Assembly (NCBI GenBank): GCA_002104895.1
Contig: MCFG01000183.1
Span: 82,501 to 129,759 of the forward strand
Direction: 5' to 3'
Source of the DNA: Anaeromyces robustus
Lineage: Eukaryota; Neocallimastigomycota; Neocallimastigomycetes; Neocallimastigales; Neocallimastigaceae
DNA: 47,259 nucleotides
Shown here: piece after piece, positions 21,901 through 34,520 of the stretch
Layout: each line of letters opens with the position of its first letter
Numbering within the stretch: position 1 is the first letter of the stretch
Program-made: the position numbers and the translations under genes
Notes under the pieces: generated by a model
Database searches by the model: none
Told to the model about the DNA's origin: nothing
What the model saw: the letters and a program-made list of their open reading frames with translations, nothing else

Positions 21901-23281
21901 TATTGGTCAAGTTTTCCAACAAATTGTTACTGTTATTGGTGGTTTTGGTATAGCCTTTTTCAATGGATGGAAATTAACTTTAATACTTTTAATTGCTGTA
22001 CCATTCCTTTTCCTTGGTTCCTTTATTAGAGGTAAAGCTATTAGAAATAAAAATAAAGAAAATAGAGCTATATTTGAAAATAGTGCTAAGGTAGCTACAG
22101 AAGCTATTATAAGTGTTAAAACTGTTTATTCTTTAAATCTTTACAATTATTTTATTGATTTATATGACAAAAAATTAACTGAACCAGAAAAACGTCTTGA
22201 ACGTAGAGCTTATCTTAGTGCTATTGGTACAGGTTTTAGTAATGCTGTTTCCTTTATTGCATTTATTATTGGTTATTGGGTTGGTGCTAAATTTATTGAA
22301 AATAATGAAATTCAATTTGATAATATGTTTAAAGTTTTAATGGCTATTATATTAACAGCTATGGCTGTAGGTCAAAGTAGTTCTATTATTAGTGAAACCA
22401 ATAAAGCTGTTGAAGCCTTTATGCATGTTATTGAAATTATTGATCGTCAACCAAAAATTGATGCACGTGATCCAAAAGGTATTACTAAGTCACCAGAAGA
22501 TTTTAAAGCAGATCTTGAATTTAGTAATATACGTTTCCGTTATCCATCACGTCCAAAAATTACTGTTTTACGTATGGGAAATAAAAAAATTACTATACCT
22601 GCTGGAAAAATGTGTGCATTTGTTGGTGCCTCAGGTAGTGGTAAAAGTACAATTATTGGTTTAGTTCCACGTTGGTATGATATTCATCATGGATCCGTTA
22701 AAGTAGATGGTACCGAAAATAAAGAATATAATATTAAATGGTTACGTGAACAAATTGGTATAGTAAATCAAGAACCATGTCTTTTCAATATATCCATTAA
22801 AGATAATATTAAATATGGTAAACAAGATGCAACCGATGAAGAAATTTATGAAGCTTGTAAAAAAGCTAATATTCATGATTTTATTATGTCATTACCAGAA
22901 AAATATGATACTTTAGTTGGTGGACTTGGTACTTCACAAATGAGTGGTGGTCAAAAACAACGTATTGCTATAGCTCGTGCTATGATTCGTAATCCAAAAA
23001 TTTTATTATTAGATGAAGCTACTTCAGCATTAGATGCTGAATCTGAATTAATTGTACAAAAGGCATTAGAAGAAGCATCGGAAGGTCGTACCACAATTAC
23101 TATTGCACATCGTTTATCTACTATCAAAGATGCAGATATTATTTGTGTATTTAAAGAAGGTCGTATTATAGAAATTGGTAATCATAATGAACTTATGAAT
23201 TTAAAAGGTGAATATTATAATATGGTATTAGCTGGAGATGGTAGTATTGCTAAAGGAAATGATATTGCAAAAAAGGAATAA
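18928..23281 (+). CDS. Full-size ABCB (P-glycoprotein/MDR-type) ABC transporter, 3 exons
   Basis: Exons are 18928-19127, 19260-19347 and 19457-23281. Introns are GTAAGT..AG and GTAATT..AG, and the frame is kept, giving 1370 residues, normal for a TMD-NBD-TMD-NBD exporter. TMD1 begins in exon 1 (MVILGIIGSIAQGLTMPIM). NBD1 has Walker A GASGSGKST at about 477, Q-loop QEPTLF, signature MSGGQKQR at 581, Walker B ILLLDEATSALD and H-loop AHRLST. NBD2 repeats all of these (Walker A at about 1153, MSGGQKQR at 1258), so both sites keep the catalytic Glu and His. An acidic linker (EELEEEEEEESDTE) joins the halves. By family it exports lipids or hydrophobic drugs at the plasma or vacuolar membrane; the substrate is not readable. 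The start is the first ATG of the frame, after an A-rich leader. Confidence 0.96.
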
Positions 23282-25386
23282 ATATATCCATCTAAATTAA
23301 AAAAAAAAATTAAAATAAATAATAGATATATCTTATCGAAAAGTTAAAAAAAAAAAAAAAAATACCTAATCCAATTATCTATTATATAACTTAACTTAAT
23401 AATCATATAATTATAATTATTTAAATATCATTCAATCATTTAATAATTTATTATTATCTAGTTATATATAAATTTAATTTTTATATATAAAAAAAAATAC
23501 ATAATATATATATATATCATTATCATTATATATAATTTAAAGTTTTTATTTTATTAATATCATTAATTTTATCAATATCAATAACTATTTAATTTAAAAT
23601 TTTATTAATAACATTACTATTTATTTTTAAATATCTAAAGAAAAATATTTAATAATTATATATATTAATAAATAACATTTTAAATATAAATATAACAAAT
23701 GATAAAGATTTATTTTTTTTTTTTTTTTTTTTTTTTACAATTTTTATAAGCTATCGGGGATGATTTGATTTTGTAAAATTATATTTTTTTAAACTTAGCC
23801 ATAAAATATAAAATTTTTACAAAATTTACATTTTTTTTTTTCAATATTATCTTAATTCAATATTATCTTAATTTATAAAAAAAATGTTAAGATATATGTA
23901 TATTAAATATTCATATTCTGTTAATAATATATAATTATTAATAAATTTATATATATTTATATATATATATATTTTTTTTAATATAATATATTAATTGAAT
24001 AAAATAATTATATTATTTATACTTAATTACCAAAGTTTATTATGATCCATATTCCAAAATAATAAACCATGGTTAAATTATCCTTTAATTTTTAATATTT
24101 TTGCGATATAAATTAATAATTCCATATAATTTGGATAAAAATCAATATATATTTAATATATTAGCATTATATATTAAATTTATTATTTTTTTTAATTATC
24201 TTTTATTAAATTAATTTATTTATACATGATTCATGTATTAGATTTTTTTTTTATTCACATGCTTGTGCATATTTAACAAAAAAAAAAAAAAAATTTTTTT
24301 ATTCACATGCTTGTATATATTAAAGATTTAAAAAAAAAAATTTTTTTTTGTTAATAATTTTTATATCAATGTATTTATCATTCCCAATACAATACGTTTT
24401 TATATTTAAAAAATTAAATTTTTTGTTCAATTATTTATATAAATAATTCATTAAAAAATACTTTCTTTTTTATGAAAATATCAAATTTGTTTTTTTTTAT
24501 AATTTTATATATATATATAAATTAATTATTTATTATTAAATATATTATATTTTTCATCATTTTTAATTTTTATTATTTTTTTATAATCTTTTTATAATTT
24601 TAAATATATATATATATTCTTTCTATTAAAAATTTTTTTTCATATATAGTAAAGAAAGAAAGAAAAAATTTTTTATACTTTTTTTAGACTTTGTATTAAT
24701 TTTGTCCTAAAATAAATAAAAGTTCATAAGCTTTTTTTTAGAATAAAAGCATATTTCAAAAATATGTCAGCCTCATAGTAGAGTATATAGTCATGAAATA
24801 TATAATTATTGAAAAGAAACACTGAAGTATATTAAACCCTAATTAATATTAATGTAAAAACAGAATAAAATTAATAGCTTTTATATGTTTAAATAGTTTT
24901 ATATATATATATATTGATAGAATTTTACTTATATATGTATTTATTAATAATTAAATTTTAATAATAACAAAATAATATTAATAAATAAAATTTATCCAAG
25001 ATAATTCTTATTATTAAATTATTTTGATAAAAAAAAAAGTTTACAAAAAAAATTTTTTTGTAAACTTTTTAAACTTTTTAATTTTTATATAACTATTTAA
25101 TATTCTTTTGTTTAAAAAAAACTAAAAAAATAATGTCAATAAAAATAGGTAAAATAAAAGTACTCTGATACAAAACTTATCTTTTTTTATATTTATTTAT
25201 TTATTTATTTATTTTTTTAACTTATTTATTTATTTATTTATATTAAAATAATTATATAAAAAATTAATACAATAACAATTAAAATAATTCAACTATTTAT
25301 TAAAAGAAAAAAGAAAAAAGAAAATATTAATAACTAAAAAAAAAATATATTTATTATAATATATATTATTTATTTAAAATAGATAA
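23282..25386. other. Intergenic A/T-rich stretch, 3' flank of ABC gene and 5' flank of C2-TerD gene
   Basis: No gene seen. It holds poly-A and poly-T tracts, a direct repeat of ~50 bp near 24250-24330 (ATTCACATGCTTGTGCATAT twice, slightly changed) and the palindrome at 25034-25070. A (TTTA)n tract lies at about 25193-25243, about 150 bases before the next start codon. Confidence 0.65.
25034..25070. repeat. 37-base perfect palindrome with A/T loop
   Basis: AAAAAGTTTACAAAAAAA at 25034-25051 pairs fully with TTTTTTTGTAAACTTTTT at 25053-25070. It could form a cruciform or an RNA stem-loop. It lies between two same-strand genes, 317 bases before the C2-TerD start. There is no proof of a terminator role. 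Confidence 0.6.
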
Positions 25387-27000
25387 ATGCCTACAAACTT
25401 AATTCTTCATATAATTGAAGCTAAAGATCTACTAGTAAATGATTCAAACGGACTTTCAGATCCTTATGTTGTAATACCAGATAAACAACCAGGTATATCT
25501 AATATTCCAAAAAAAGGACTTAAAACTCAAATAATAAAAAAAACATTAAATCCAGTATGGAATAAACAATTTAATTTAAATTGTGATTTAGAAAAAAATT
25601 CAGATATAAAAATTGAAGTATATGATGATAATTTCATAACTAAAGATGTTCTAATTGGTGAATGTATTTTAAATTTAGAATGGATGTGTTGTTGTAAAAT
25701 AAAATTTCATGAAGAATGGATAGATTTGTATGTATATAAAAAAGATAAACAAACAAAAAGAAAAGAAAAAAAAATGAAAGGTAAAATTCATATTAAAATT
25801 GAAGTACCACCCCAACCTTTAACATATCCAAATCAAAACATTGAAACTAATTATATATTGCAACCTGGAAATTGGATACCAATATTGGAAGATATAGTTA
25901 ACGTAGGATTAGGATGGGATTTTACTGAAGAAGAAAGATTTGATTTAGATGCATCTGTAACAGCATTTAATTATAATTTAGATCCAATAACATCAATATA
26001 TTATAATAATTTATCAGGATTAAATAAAAGTGTATTACATCATGGTGATAATTTAACAGGTGAAGGTGATGGTGATGATGAAGTTATAACAATTGGCTTA
26101 GATAGAGTTCCTGATAATGTAAAATTACTTGCAGTTACAATAAATAGTTATAGAGAAAATAGTATAATCAAGGCAAAATCCGGTTTTATTAGATTATATA
26201 CAAATACAACTGGAATAGGAAAATATATTTTATCAAGATCAAAAGATTGTATTGGATTATTACTGGGTTTATTTGAACGTGATAATTCAAATAATAGATG
26301 GTTTTTTCAAGTTATGATTGATCCTATTGAAGGAAACGTAGTTACTAAGTCATATGATAGTATGAAAGTATTATTAAAAGCCTATGATAAAAATTTTATT
26401 GAAGAAACCATTAATAATTATATACCTATACATCCTATTCCTAATGAAATTATTTTTGAATATAATAGTTGGATTCCTGTTACATCTCAACTAACATTTA
26501 TTGGGTTAGGTTGGGATATTAAAAAAGGAATGATTTATGATTTAGATGCTAGTATAATTATATTTGATATGAATAATAATATTAGTGAAACTATTTATCA
26601 TAAAAATATGAAATCAGTTGATGGAACTATTTATCATTATGGTGATAATAAAACAGGAAATGGTGATGGTGATGATGAAATTATTTCTATTAATTTCCCT
26701 GAATTAAATAGTAATATTGGTAGTATGGCTGTTATTCTTAATAGTTTTAAAGGAACCCCATTAACTGGTATTAAAGGTGGATTTATTAGATTATTTAATG
26801 AAAAAGGACCAATTGGATGTCATTTATTAAATGAAAGTAGAGAATGTACAGGACTTTTACTTGGTTTATTTAGAAAAGATGTAAATACTGGAAATTGGTT
26901 TTTCCATGTGATGGTTGATAATATTAATGGTATTTATGCTAAAGAATCTATACCTGATGTCATTAATTTATTAAATAATTATATATATAATCCTAAATAA
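25387..27000 (+). CDS. C2 domain fused to two TerD (tellurium-resistance type) domains
   Basis: 537 residues, intronless, no signal peptide. Residues 1-130 form a C2 domain with Ca2+-loop aspartates: VNDSNGLSDPYV in loop 1, EVYDDNFITKD in loop 3. A basic spacer (KKDKQTKRKEKKMKGK) follows. TerD domain 1 (about 155-338) has VGLGWDF, DLDASVTAF and HHGDNLTGEGDGDDE. TerD domain 2 (about 353-530) has IGLGWDI, DLDASIIIF and HYGDNKTGNGDGDDE. The acidic GDGDDE loops are the known Ca2+-binding signature of TerD. TerD occurs mostly in bacterial stress operons and in some protists such as Dictyostelium. The fusion suggests a Ca2+-regulated, membrane-recruited cytosolic protein. The role in stress or vesicle handling is inference. 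Confidence 0.93.
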   Translation: MPTNLILHIIEAKDLLVNDSNGLSDPYVVIPDKQPGISNIPKKGLKTQIIKKTLNPVWNKQFNLNCDLEKNSDIKIEVYDDNFITKDVLIGECILNLEWMCCCKIKFHEEWIDLYVYKKDKQTKRKEKKMKGKIHIKIEVPPQPLTYPNQNIETNYILQPGNWIPILEDIVNVGLGWDFTEEERFDLDASVTAFNYNLDPITSIYYNNLSGLNKSVLHHGDNLTGEGDGDDEVITIGLDRVPDNVKLLAVTINSYRENSIIKAKSGFIRLYTNTTGIGKYILSRSKDCIGLLLGLFERDNSNNRWFFQVMIDPIEGNVVTKSYDSMKVLLKAYDKNFIEETINNYIPIHPIPNEIIFEYNSWIPVTSQLTFIGLGWDIKKGMIYDLDASIIIFDMNNNISETIYHKNMKSVDGTIYHYGDNKTGNGDGDDEIISINFPELNSNIGSMAVILNSFKGTPLTGIKGGFIRLFNEKGPIGCHLLNESRECTGLLLGLFRKDVNTGNWFFHVMVDNINGIYAKESIPDVINLLNNYIYNPK

Positions 27001-28281
27001 GAAAAATAACAATTATAACGATAATATAATATTAAATGTTTTTATTATTAAATATTAAAAATATTTTAATATTACGATTAAAAAAATTCATATTAAAATT
27101 CAAACTTAAATAATAATTATAATAACGATATAAATAATTATAATTGAAAAAAATTTTTTTTTTTTATGACAGTGTCAATTATAATTAGAAATCCATTAGG
27201 AATTAAAAACAGTAAAAGAAAACATAATTTCATTAATTAAAATATATAACTAAAAACAGAAAATAAACTAGAAAAAAAGAAAAGTTACTTTTTTATAGAT
27301 AAAATTTTTAACGAAACAAACATTAAAATTCTATAAATATAATACATAATAAATACATCCATATTTAAAATATATTAATAATACTAGAAAAAAAAATATA
27401 AAAAAAATTTTTATATTTTTATTTATAATGTCCTTAATTACATTTTCATTTGAATTTATATATATTTAATTTATATAATCTATTAATGTATATATATATA
27501 TATTACACTATTTTATTTTTTTTTCTTTTATTTTTTTTTTCTTTTATTTTTTTTTATAATTATTTTATATATGTGTATATATTATATATAATATAAAAAA
27601 AATTAAAAATTTTTAAAAAATATAAAAATAATTATTTATTTTTATTTCATTTTTTAATTCTTATTTTAATTTTTATAATGGCTGTTTTATATATATATAA
27701 AGTATTATAATATAATTATAATATTATAAGATATATATTATAATTGCATTGAACAATTAATAGTATTTAATAAAATAATATATATATACATATAAATTTG
27801 ATTATTTTATTATTAAAGCTTTTCTTTTTCGAATATAGGAAAAATTTTTTTAAATAGTTATGTTAATTATAAATAATTATTAATACATTTATATATTTAT
27901 TTATTTTTATTTTATTTTTTTTTTTAATTTAAAATAAATATATTTCTTTTAAATTGTTATTATTGTAACATTTTTTAAAAAAAATATTATTTTTTAAATA
28001 AGAATTATATAAAAATAAACATATTAAAAAGATATGAATTATATAAATTAATTAAATCTTTTAAATGAAAAGAATAAATAATTTAAGATTACAAAAAAAT
28101 TCATTAAAAATTATTTAATTTTAAAATTGTATTCCTTTCTATTAATTTTTAAGAGCAAATATTTATATTAAATTCTTTTATTATCTAATTTTTTTTATTT
28201 ATCTGTTACAAATACCGAAATAAAATTATAAAAAAATAAAACTTATTTATATTTTATTCATGTATTTATATTTATAGTATT
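27001..28281. other. Convergent intergenic region between C2-TerD gene and M13 gene 1
   Basis: A/T-rich with poly-T and AT runs; no gene. From about 27840 rightwards it is homologous to 32510-33070, the same flank of M13 gene 2 (shared words AAAAGATATG, AAAAGAATAAATAATTT and GCAAATATTTATA). It is therefore part of the duplicated unit. Confidence 0.65.
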
Positions 28282-29036
28282 TTACCATATAACACATTTC
28301 TTTTCTGGATTCATTTTTGAATTTAATGGACAATTGAAAGCTTTAGCGAAATAATTGGAATTACTCATTATACCATTAGTACGAACATTTCCATTAGAAT
28401 GAGAATCAGTTAATAATAAAATGTCTATTAAAAATGGATCATCAATATTCATACACCACAAATAACCGTTTAAGATAAAGAATAATTGATCTGGTGTGTA
28501 TTTTGTAAGACCAGGAAGTTTTTGATTTTGTTTTTTAACTGTTTCTGGATCTTCTTTTAAAGATTGTTTCCATGATTCATAAGCACGAGCTAATCCATCA
28601 TTATCTGCAATATTTTCATTAAGTGTTTTCTTTTTTTTTTTTTTTTTTAATATATAAATTTTGGAACATATTAATCAATTATGAAATATTATTTATATTT
28701 ATATCATTTATAATAATCATATAAATATTATTTATGTAATAAATATAATAAATATTTATATATAACAAAATAAAAAAAAAATTTACTTTTCCATTAATAT
28801 AATGTTTTCCACCTTTATTATCAACCATGTAGTATTGATTATATCTATATTGCATATACAAATATACATAAAATTGTATAATATTAACAAATAATTATTT
28901 AATGATATGAAAATATGATTACATATATAAAAACATACTGATCAATAAAACATTTGGTTAATTCTTCATATTTGTCAAGATCATTGTCAGTCCACTTTTG
29001 TTAAATAATAATAATAATAACAACAACAACAACAGC

Positions 29037-29094
<58 letters not shown>

Positions 29095-31919
29095 TAAATA
29101 TAAATATAAATATAATATTAATATAAAACTAAAAATTAAATGATAGATTATTATTCTTACCCAATTAAAATTGTTTCCATTCATATCAAAATTTTTACCA
29201 GAATTATCAAAAGCATGAGTTAGTTCATGTCCAATAATTGATCCAATACCACCATAATTTATATAATCTGGATATTCGGAACTAAAGAATGGTGGTTGTA
29301 AAATACCAGCTAAAGCAAGGATTGAATTATGATATGGATCATAAAATGCATTAATAGTCTTTAAATAATAATAATAATAATAATATAGTGTTAATAATTA
29401 TTTAAATTAATTAATTCCCAATAAATTTCTTTTATATAATTAAATAAATTTTAATAAAATTAATATAATATATAAAATATATAATATAAAATAAAATAAA
29501 AAAAAAACATATTTTACTTGTGGTGGCATATTCATATCAATTTCAGAAAGATTAATAACTGCATATTTTAAAGTTTCTTTATTAGAATATTTGTAGTAAT
29601 TGATTATAGTAGTGATATAGTCATTTTCATCAACTCCTTGTTTTTCATATTTTTCATAAAGATATTCTGGATTCATAATTTTTTCATCATATCCAATAGT
29701 TTCTGTCATGGCTGAAACTTTTTTATAAGCATATTCAATTGTTTCATCATCAAGCCATTCAACTTGAGGAATTCTATTAATCATACTTTGTTTAATATAT
29801 TCAATAACTTTTTCTGAATACTGCTTTTTATCTGGTGTAAAATATTTGTCTACATATAATTTACCAACAGCTTCAGCCATTACATTATTTGTTGTTTTTA
29901 AACATATTTGAGTTCTTGGAGTACCTATTTTATTTAAAAATATTATATAAAAAGTAGATTAATTAAAAAAAATAATTATATAATAAATAATTATAAAAAA
30001 AATAATTTTAAAATATTTTTCATATTTACTTTCACTTTCATCAAACATTTCATCTGGAAGAAAACCTACATAATTTAAAAGAATATACCTAAAAAATTTT
30101 TAATTAATATTGAAAATATTAAAATAATATTATATATTTATTTAATTTTTTTTTTTATAAATATAAATATACCATTCAAAATAATATGATAATGATTCAC
30201 TATCAATATCATTAAGAATTTGATTTAATTTTTCAAAATAGTCTTCATCAGAAATAACAATCTTAAAATTATCAGTAATGAATTCTTTCATAACATTACT
30301 TCCTAATCTCTCTTCCAAATATATTTTCCAATTAATAATTGGATATTTTTCATTTAATGATTTTATACTAATATATTTTTTAGAAACTTCATCAACATTT
30401 TCATTGATAAGTTCAGAAATGATATCATTTATATTTTCGTTATCATTAGATTCTTGTTCTTGTAATAAAGCTTTAAAACTATTATTCAAGAACTTTTTAT
30501 TTAATAAATTAATATTATTATATTCATTAATTATTGAATCAACTTTAGAATCATTGTTAATTTCCTTCTTTACTTCTTTTTCATTTTCAATATTCTTTTC
30601 ATTTTCAATATTCTTTTCATTTTTATTAAATAATTTATTATTAAAAGAATTTATAGAATCAATCATTTTATCAAAATTTCTTTCTTCTGAATCTCTAAAG
30701 ATTTTTGATAGAATTTTTTTCATTTCTTCTTTTTCTGTATAAAGAGATGTTCCTTTACTTAATTCAAGAGAAATTTTATCTCCATCATTTATACTTTTCA
30801 TATCAAATATAATTGGAGAATACATCTTAATGTCATGAAGTTGAGCTATTGTTTTACTAAATTCATTAATATCTTTATATTTATCTTTTTCATCATTGAT
30901 TTTTAATTGATTAAAAATTTTAATAAATGGTTTTCCTCCTTCTTCAATGAATTTATCAACATCAATACAATTTTTATATAAAGTTTTTATTTTATTATAA
31001 ATTATTTCATCAAATTCTCTATCTTTTTCACTTAAATTCTTGTTTGGTTTATAATCACCTTCAATTATTTCATTTAAAATTACCTTAATTTATAAGAATA
31101 AAATAATAAAATAAAATATATATAGAAAACAATTTTAATATATTATAATATAAAAATATATAAAGTATAAATATAATATATATTCATTTTCTTATTTATT
31201 AATTACATCACTATTTTCAGATCCACCAATAAAATTTGCACTAACAGGTTTATTATGTTTCTATAATTTAAAAATAATAAATAGATAAAAAAAAATATGA
31301 AAAAAATAATATTATTATTATAAAAAAAAAATCAAAGAATGTCGATGATATTATTTTTTTAATATATATACCATCCAGTTACCACAAGTAAATTGATAAA
31401 AATCTTCACATGGATCAACTGAAGTATCAATACTATTTAATAATCTATTTGAAATATCAATACATTCTTTAGTATTACAAACCTATTAATATCAAATAAA
31501 AAAAAAAAATATATATATATATATATATAATTATTTTACTATTATTTAATTATTTAAAAGATGAACAATATAAATACATAAATATATATTATTATTACAT
31601 TTTCTTCATCGATATTATCAGTTACAGATATTTCTTCAACTTCTTCATCGATATTATCAATTATAGATACTTCTTCAACTACTTCTTTTATATTATCAAT
31701 TAGAGGTGATAATTCTTCAATTTCATCACTAAATTCAGAATCTTCCTCACTGAAATTAATACTATTAACTTCAGCAGTAATATTTTGCAACATATCATCC
31801 CCATTTGTTAAAATACCAACAGAATCAGTTGAATTTTTCTTTTCATCAATTGGAGAAGATAAAGCCAATAAGTCAAAAGAAAGTAATGTAATAATGGTAC
31901 TAATAGTCTTGAAATTCAT
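28282..31919 (-). CDS. M13-family (neprilysin-like) secreted zinc metallopeptidase, gene 1, 10 exons
   Basis: Exons are 31919-31599, 31482-31372, 31260-31207, 31083-30173, 30088-30030, 29924-29518, 29358-29161, 28994-28939, 28844-28787 and 28629-28282. All are GT-AG and in phase, giving 840 residues. Residues 1-22 are a signal peptide ([20 protein letters not shown]). An acidic region follows ([17 protein letters not shown]), with no membrane anchor, so it looks secreted rather than type II. The M13_N start is clear ([15 protein letters not shown] in exon 2). The catalytic part has [12 protein letters not shown], zinc motif GHELTHAFD (His665, Glu666, His669), third ligand in ENIADNDGL (Glu730), and the family C-terminus CVIW. 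It would cut short peptides outside the cell. The middle carries a low-complexity insertion with NEKNIE repeats. Confidence 0.93.
28997..29096. repeat. (AAT)n/(AAC)n microsatellite in intron 7 of M13 gene 1
   Basis: A triplet run with an AAC block and long AAT block fills the intron near the acceptor of the exon at 28994. M13 gene 2 has a pure AAT run at the same place (34067-34142), so the repeat predates the duplication and has drifted since. Confidence 0.9.
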
Positions 31920-31984
31920 TTTTAATTAAGTTTTTTTAATAAAAACATAAATAAATTTTATTATTATATTATATTGTATTCTAT

Positions 31985-32067
31985 TATATTTATATTTATA
32001 TTTATATTTATATTTATATTTATATTTATATTTATATTTATATTTATATTTATATTTATATTTATAT
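31985..32067. repeat. 6-bp minisatellite (TTTATA)n in the 5' region of M13 gene 1
   Basis: About 13-14 perfect hexamer copies lie between the TATA-containing block and the ATG. M13 gene 2 lacks them. Together with a longer AT tract this roughly doubles the promoter-to-ATG distance in gene 1 (about 250 versus 120 bases). Confidence 0.9.
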
Positions 32068-32164
32068 TATTTAAAATATATATAATATAATTTAATATAT
32101 TTTTTTTTGTTTATATAAATCTTTTATATATATTAAAGATTTTTTTTTTTTTGTATTTAAATTT

Positions 32165-32206
32165 GCAAATTTCCCTGTCTTATATACTTTTTCAGAAAAT
32201 GAAAAA
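32165..32206 (-). promoter_or_regulatory. Conserved TATA-containing promoter block, M13 gene 1
   Basis: On the minus strand it reads TTTTCATTTTCTGAAAA, then GTATATAAG, then ACAGGGAAATTTGC. The same order recurs before M13 gene 2 (37157-37200), although the bases around it have diverged. A TATA box followed by a conserved CAGGGAAATTT word is a strong core-promoter candidate. Confidence 0.6.
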
Positions 32207-33327
32207 ATGTTTTTTTTTTTTTTTTTTTTCCTTTTTTAATTTATTACTACTTATTTTATATATATAATAATATAATAATATAATATAAATATATTCATAA
32301 TTAATTATAACATAATTTAATTATTAGATTTTTTTAATTAATTAATTAAATTGTGTTCAATAATAAAAGTATTTTCATTAATACTAAAAAATAATTATTT
32401 AAAGCATTTGTTTTATTTAATTTATTTTTAGTTTTTTTTTTAAACTTTTGATTTTTTTTTTTTTTGATTTTTTTTTTTTTTTTAGCCTAAAGAAAGGGGA
32501 TATACTGCCATGTTTTTTATTAATTATAAATAATTTTTTAATACATTTAGATATTGTTATAAATTTTATTGATTAGAATTTTCTATTAATTTTTTAAACT
32601 ATAACATATATTTAATATAAATAAAAATAAATAAAATATATATAATAAATTTCTTTATGAAATAAAAAAACTTTTAATAAAAGTAAATAAAATATTTCGT
32701 TTCATTTTTTATTTTTTCAATTGGTATTATTGTATTGTAACATTTTAAATTTAAAGAAAAAAATTTTTTTTAATACACCTTGAAAAAGTAAAAAAAAAAA
32801 AAAAAAAAATTAAATAAGAATTATATAAGTATAAACACATTAAAAAGATATGGATCATATTATTATACTTGAAAATAAATTAAGATGAAAAGAATAAATA
32901 ATTTTAATATTAAGAAAAAAAAATTAATGAAAATTATTTAATATTAAAATTGTATTTCATTTTTATCTACTTTTAATAGCAAATATTTATAGTAAACCTT
33001 TTTATTATTTAATTTTTATTTATCTATTACAAATACTAAAATAAAATAAATATAAAAAATATATTTTATTTATATTTTATTTTATTTTAATTTTGAATTT
33101 ACACATCTTTTATTTTAATTCTCTTTTTTTTTTTTACTTTCTTTTTTTTTTTTACTTTCTTTTTTTTTTTTTTAATTTTTTTTATTGCTATTTTTACATT
33201 TTTTTTTTATTTTCTTTTTATTACTATTTTTTATTTACCTTTTTTTTTTTTAATGCTAATTTTTATATTTTTAATTTTTTTATTTCTTTTTTAACTTTAT
33301 TAAATTATTATTTTATATTATAGTATT
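32207..33327. other. Spacer between the two M13 genes
   Basis: No gene. The right half is homologous to the 3' flank of gene 1. It differs by a ~210-base pyrimidine block (about 33085-33300, mostly T with CTTT and ACTTTC) next to the stop of gene 2 that gene 1 lacks. Long frames through that block are artefacts. Confidence 0.65.
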
Positions 33328-34064
33328 TTACCATATAACACATTTCTTTTCTGGATTCATTTTTGAATTTAATGGACAATTGAAAGCTTTAGCAAAATAA
33401 TTGGAATTAGTTATTACACCATTAACACGAACATTTCCTTCAGAATGAACATCTATTGATAACATATAATCTATTGTTGATGGATCATCAACATTCATAC
33501 ACCACATATAACCATATAAAATAAAGAATAATTGATCTGGTGTGTATTTTGTAAGACCAGGAAGTTTTTGATTTTGCTTTTTAACTGTTTCTGGATCTTC
33601 TTTTAATGATTGTTTCCATGATTCATAAGCACGAGCTAATCCACCATTATCTGCAATATTTTCATTAAGTGTTTTCTTTTTTTTTTAATATATAAATTTT
33701 GGAATATTTGAATTAATTATAGAATATTATTTATATCATTTATAATAATCATTAATATTAATCATATTAATTCATATAGATATCTATGTAATAAATATAA
33801 TAAATATTTATATATAACAAAATAAATAAAAAAAATTTACTTTTCCATCAGTATAATGTTTTCCACCTTTATTATCAACCATGTAGTATTGATTATATCC
33901 ATATTGTATATAGAGATATAATATATTTATAAATTTGTATAATGTTAATAAATAATTATTTAATGATATGAAAATATAATTACATATATAAAAACATACT
34001 GATCAATAAAACACTTGGTTAATTCTTCATATTCTTCAAGATCATTTTCAGTCCACTTTTGTTA

Positions 34065-34142
<78 letters not shown>

Positions 34143-34479
34143 TATAATAATATATGTATACATTAAATTTATTATGATTAAATTATTAGTATATAATATA
34201 AATCTATTACCTATAAAATTATATAATTAAAAAAAATAAAAAAAATTAAATGATAGATTATTATACTTACCCAATTAAAACTCTTTCCATTCATATCAAA
34301 ATTTTTACCAGTATTATCAAAAGCATGAGTTAATTCATGTCCAATAATTGATCCAATACCACCATAATTAATATAATCTGGATATTCGGAACTAAAGAAT
34401 GGTGGTTGTAAAATACCAGCTAAAACAGTCATTGAATTTTGATAGAAATTATAATATGCATTAACAATCTTTAAAAATA

Positions 34480-34520
<41 letters not shown>

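Noticed and set aside
30278-30742. Plus-strand 154-residue frame (and a similar one near 35698)
   Set aside because: Antisense of the M13 exon 4 low-complexity region; the minus-strand exon is supported by splice phases and homology.
33093-33323. Plus-strand Phe/Tyr-rich frame
   Set aside because: Pyrimidine-tract low complexity between the two M13 genes.
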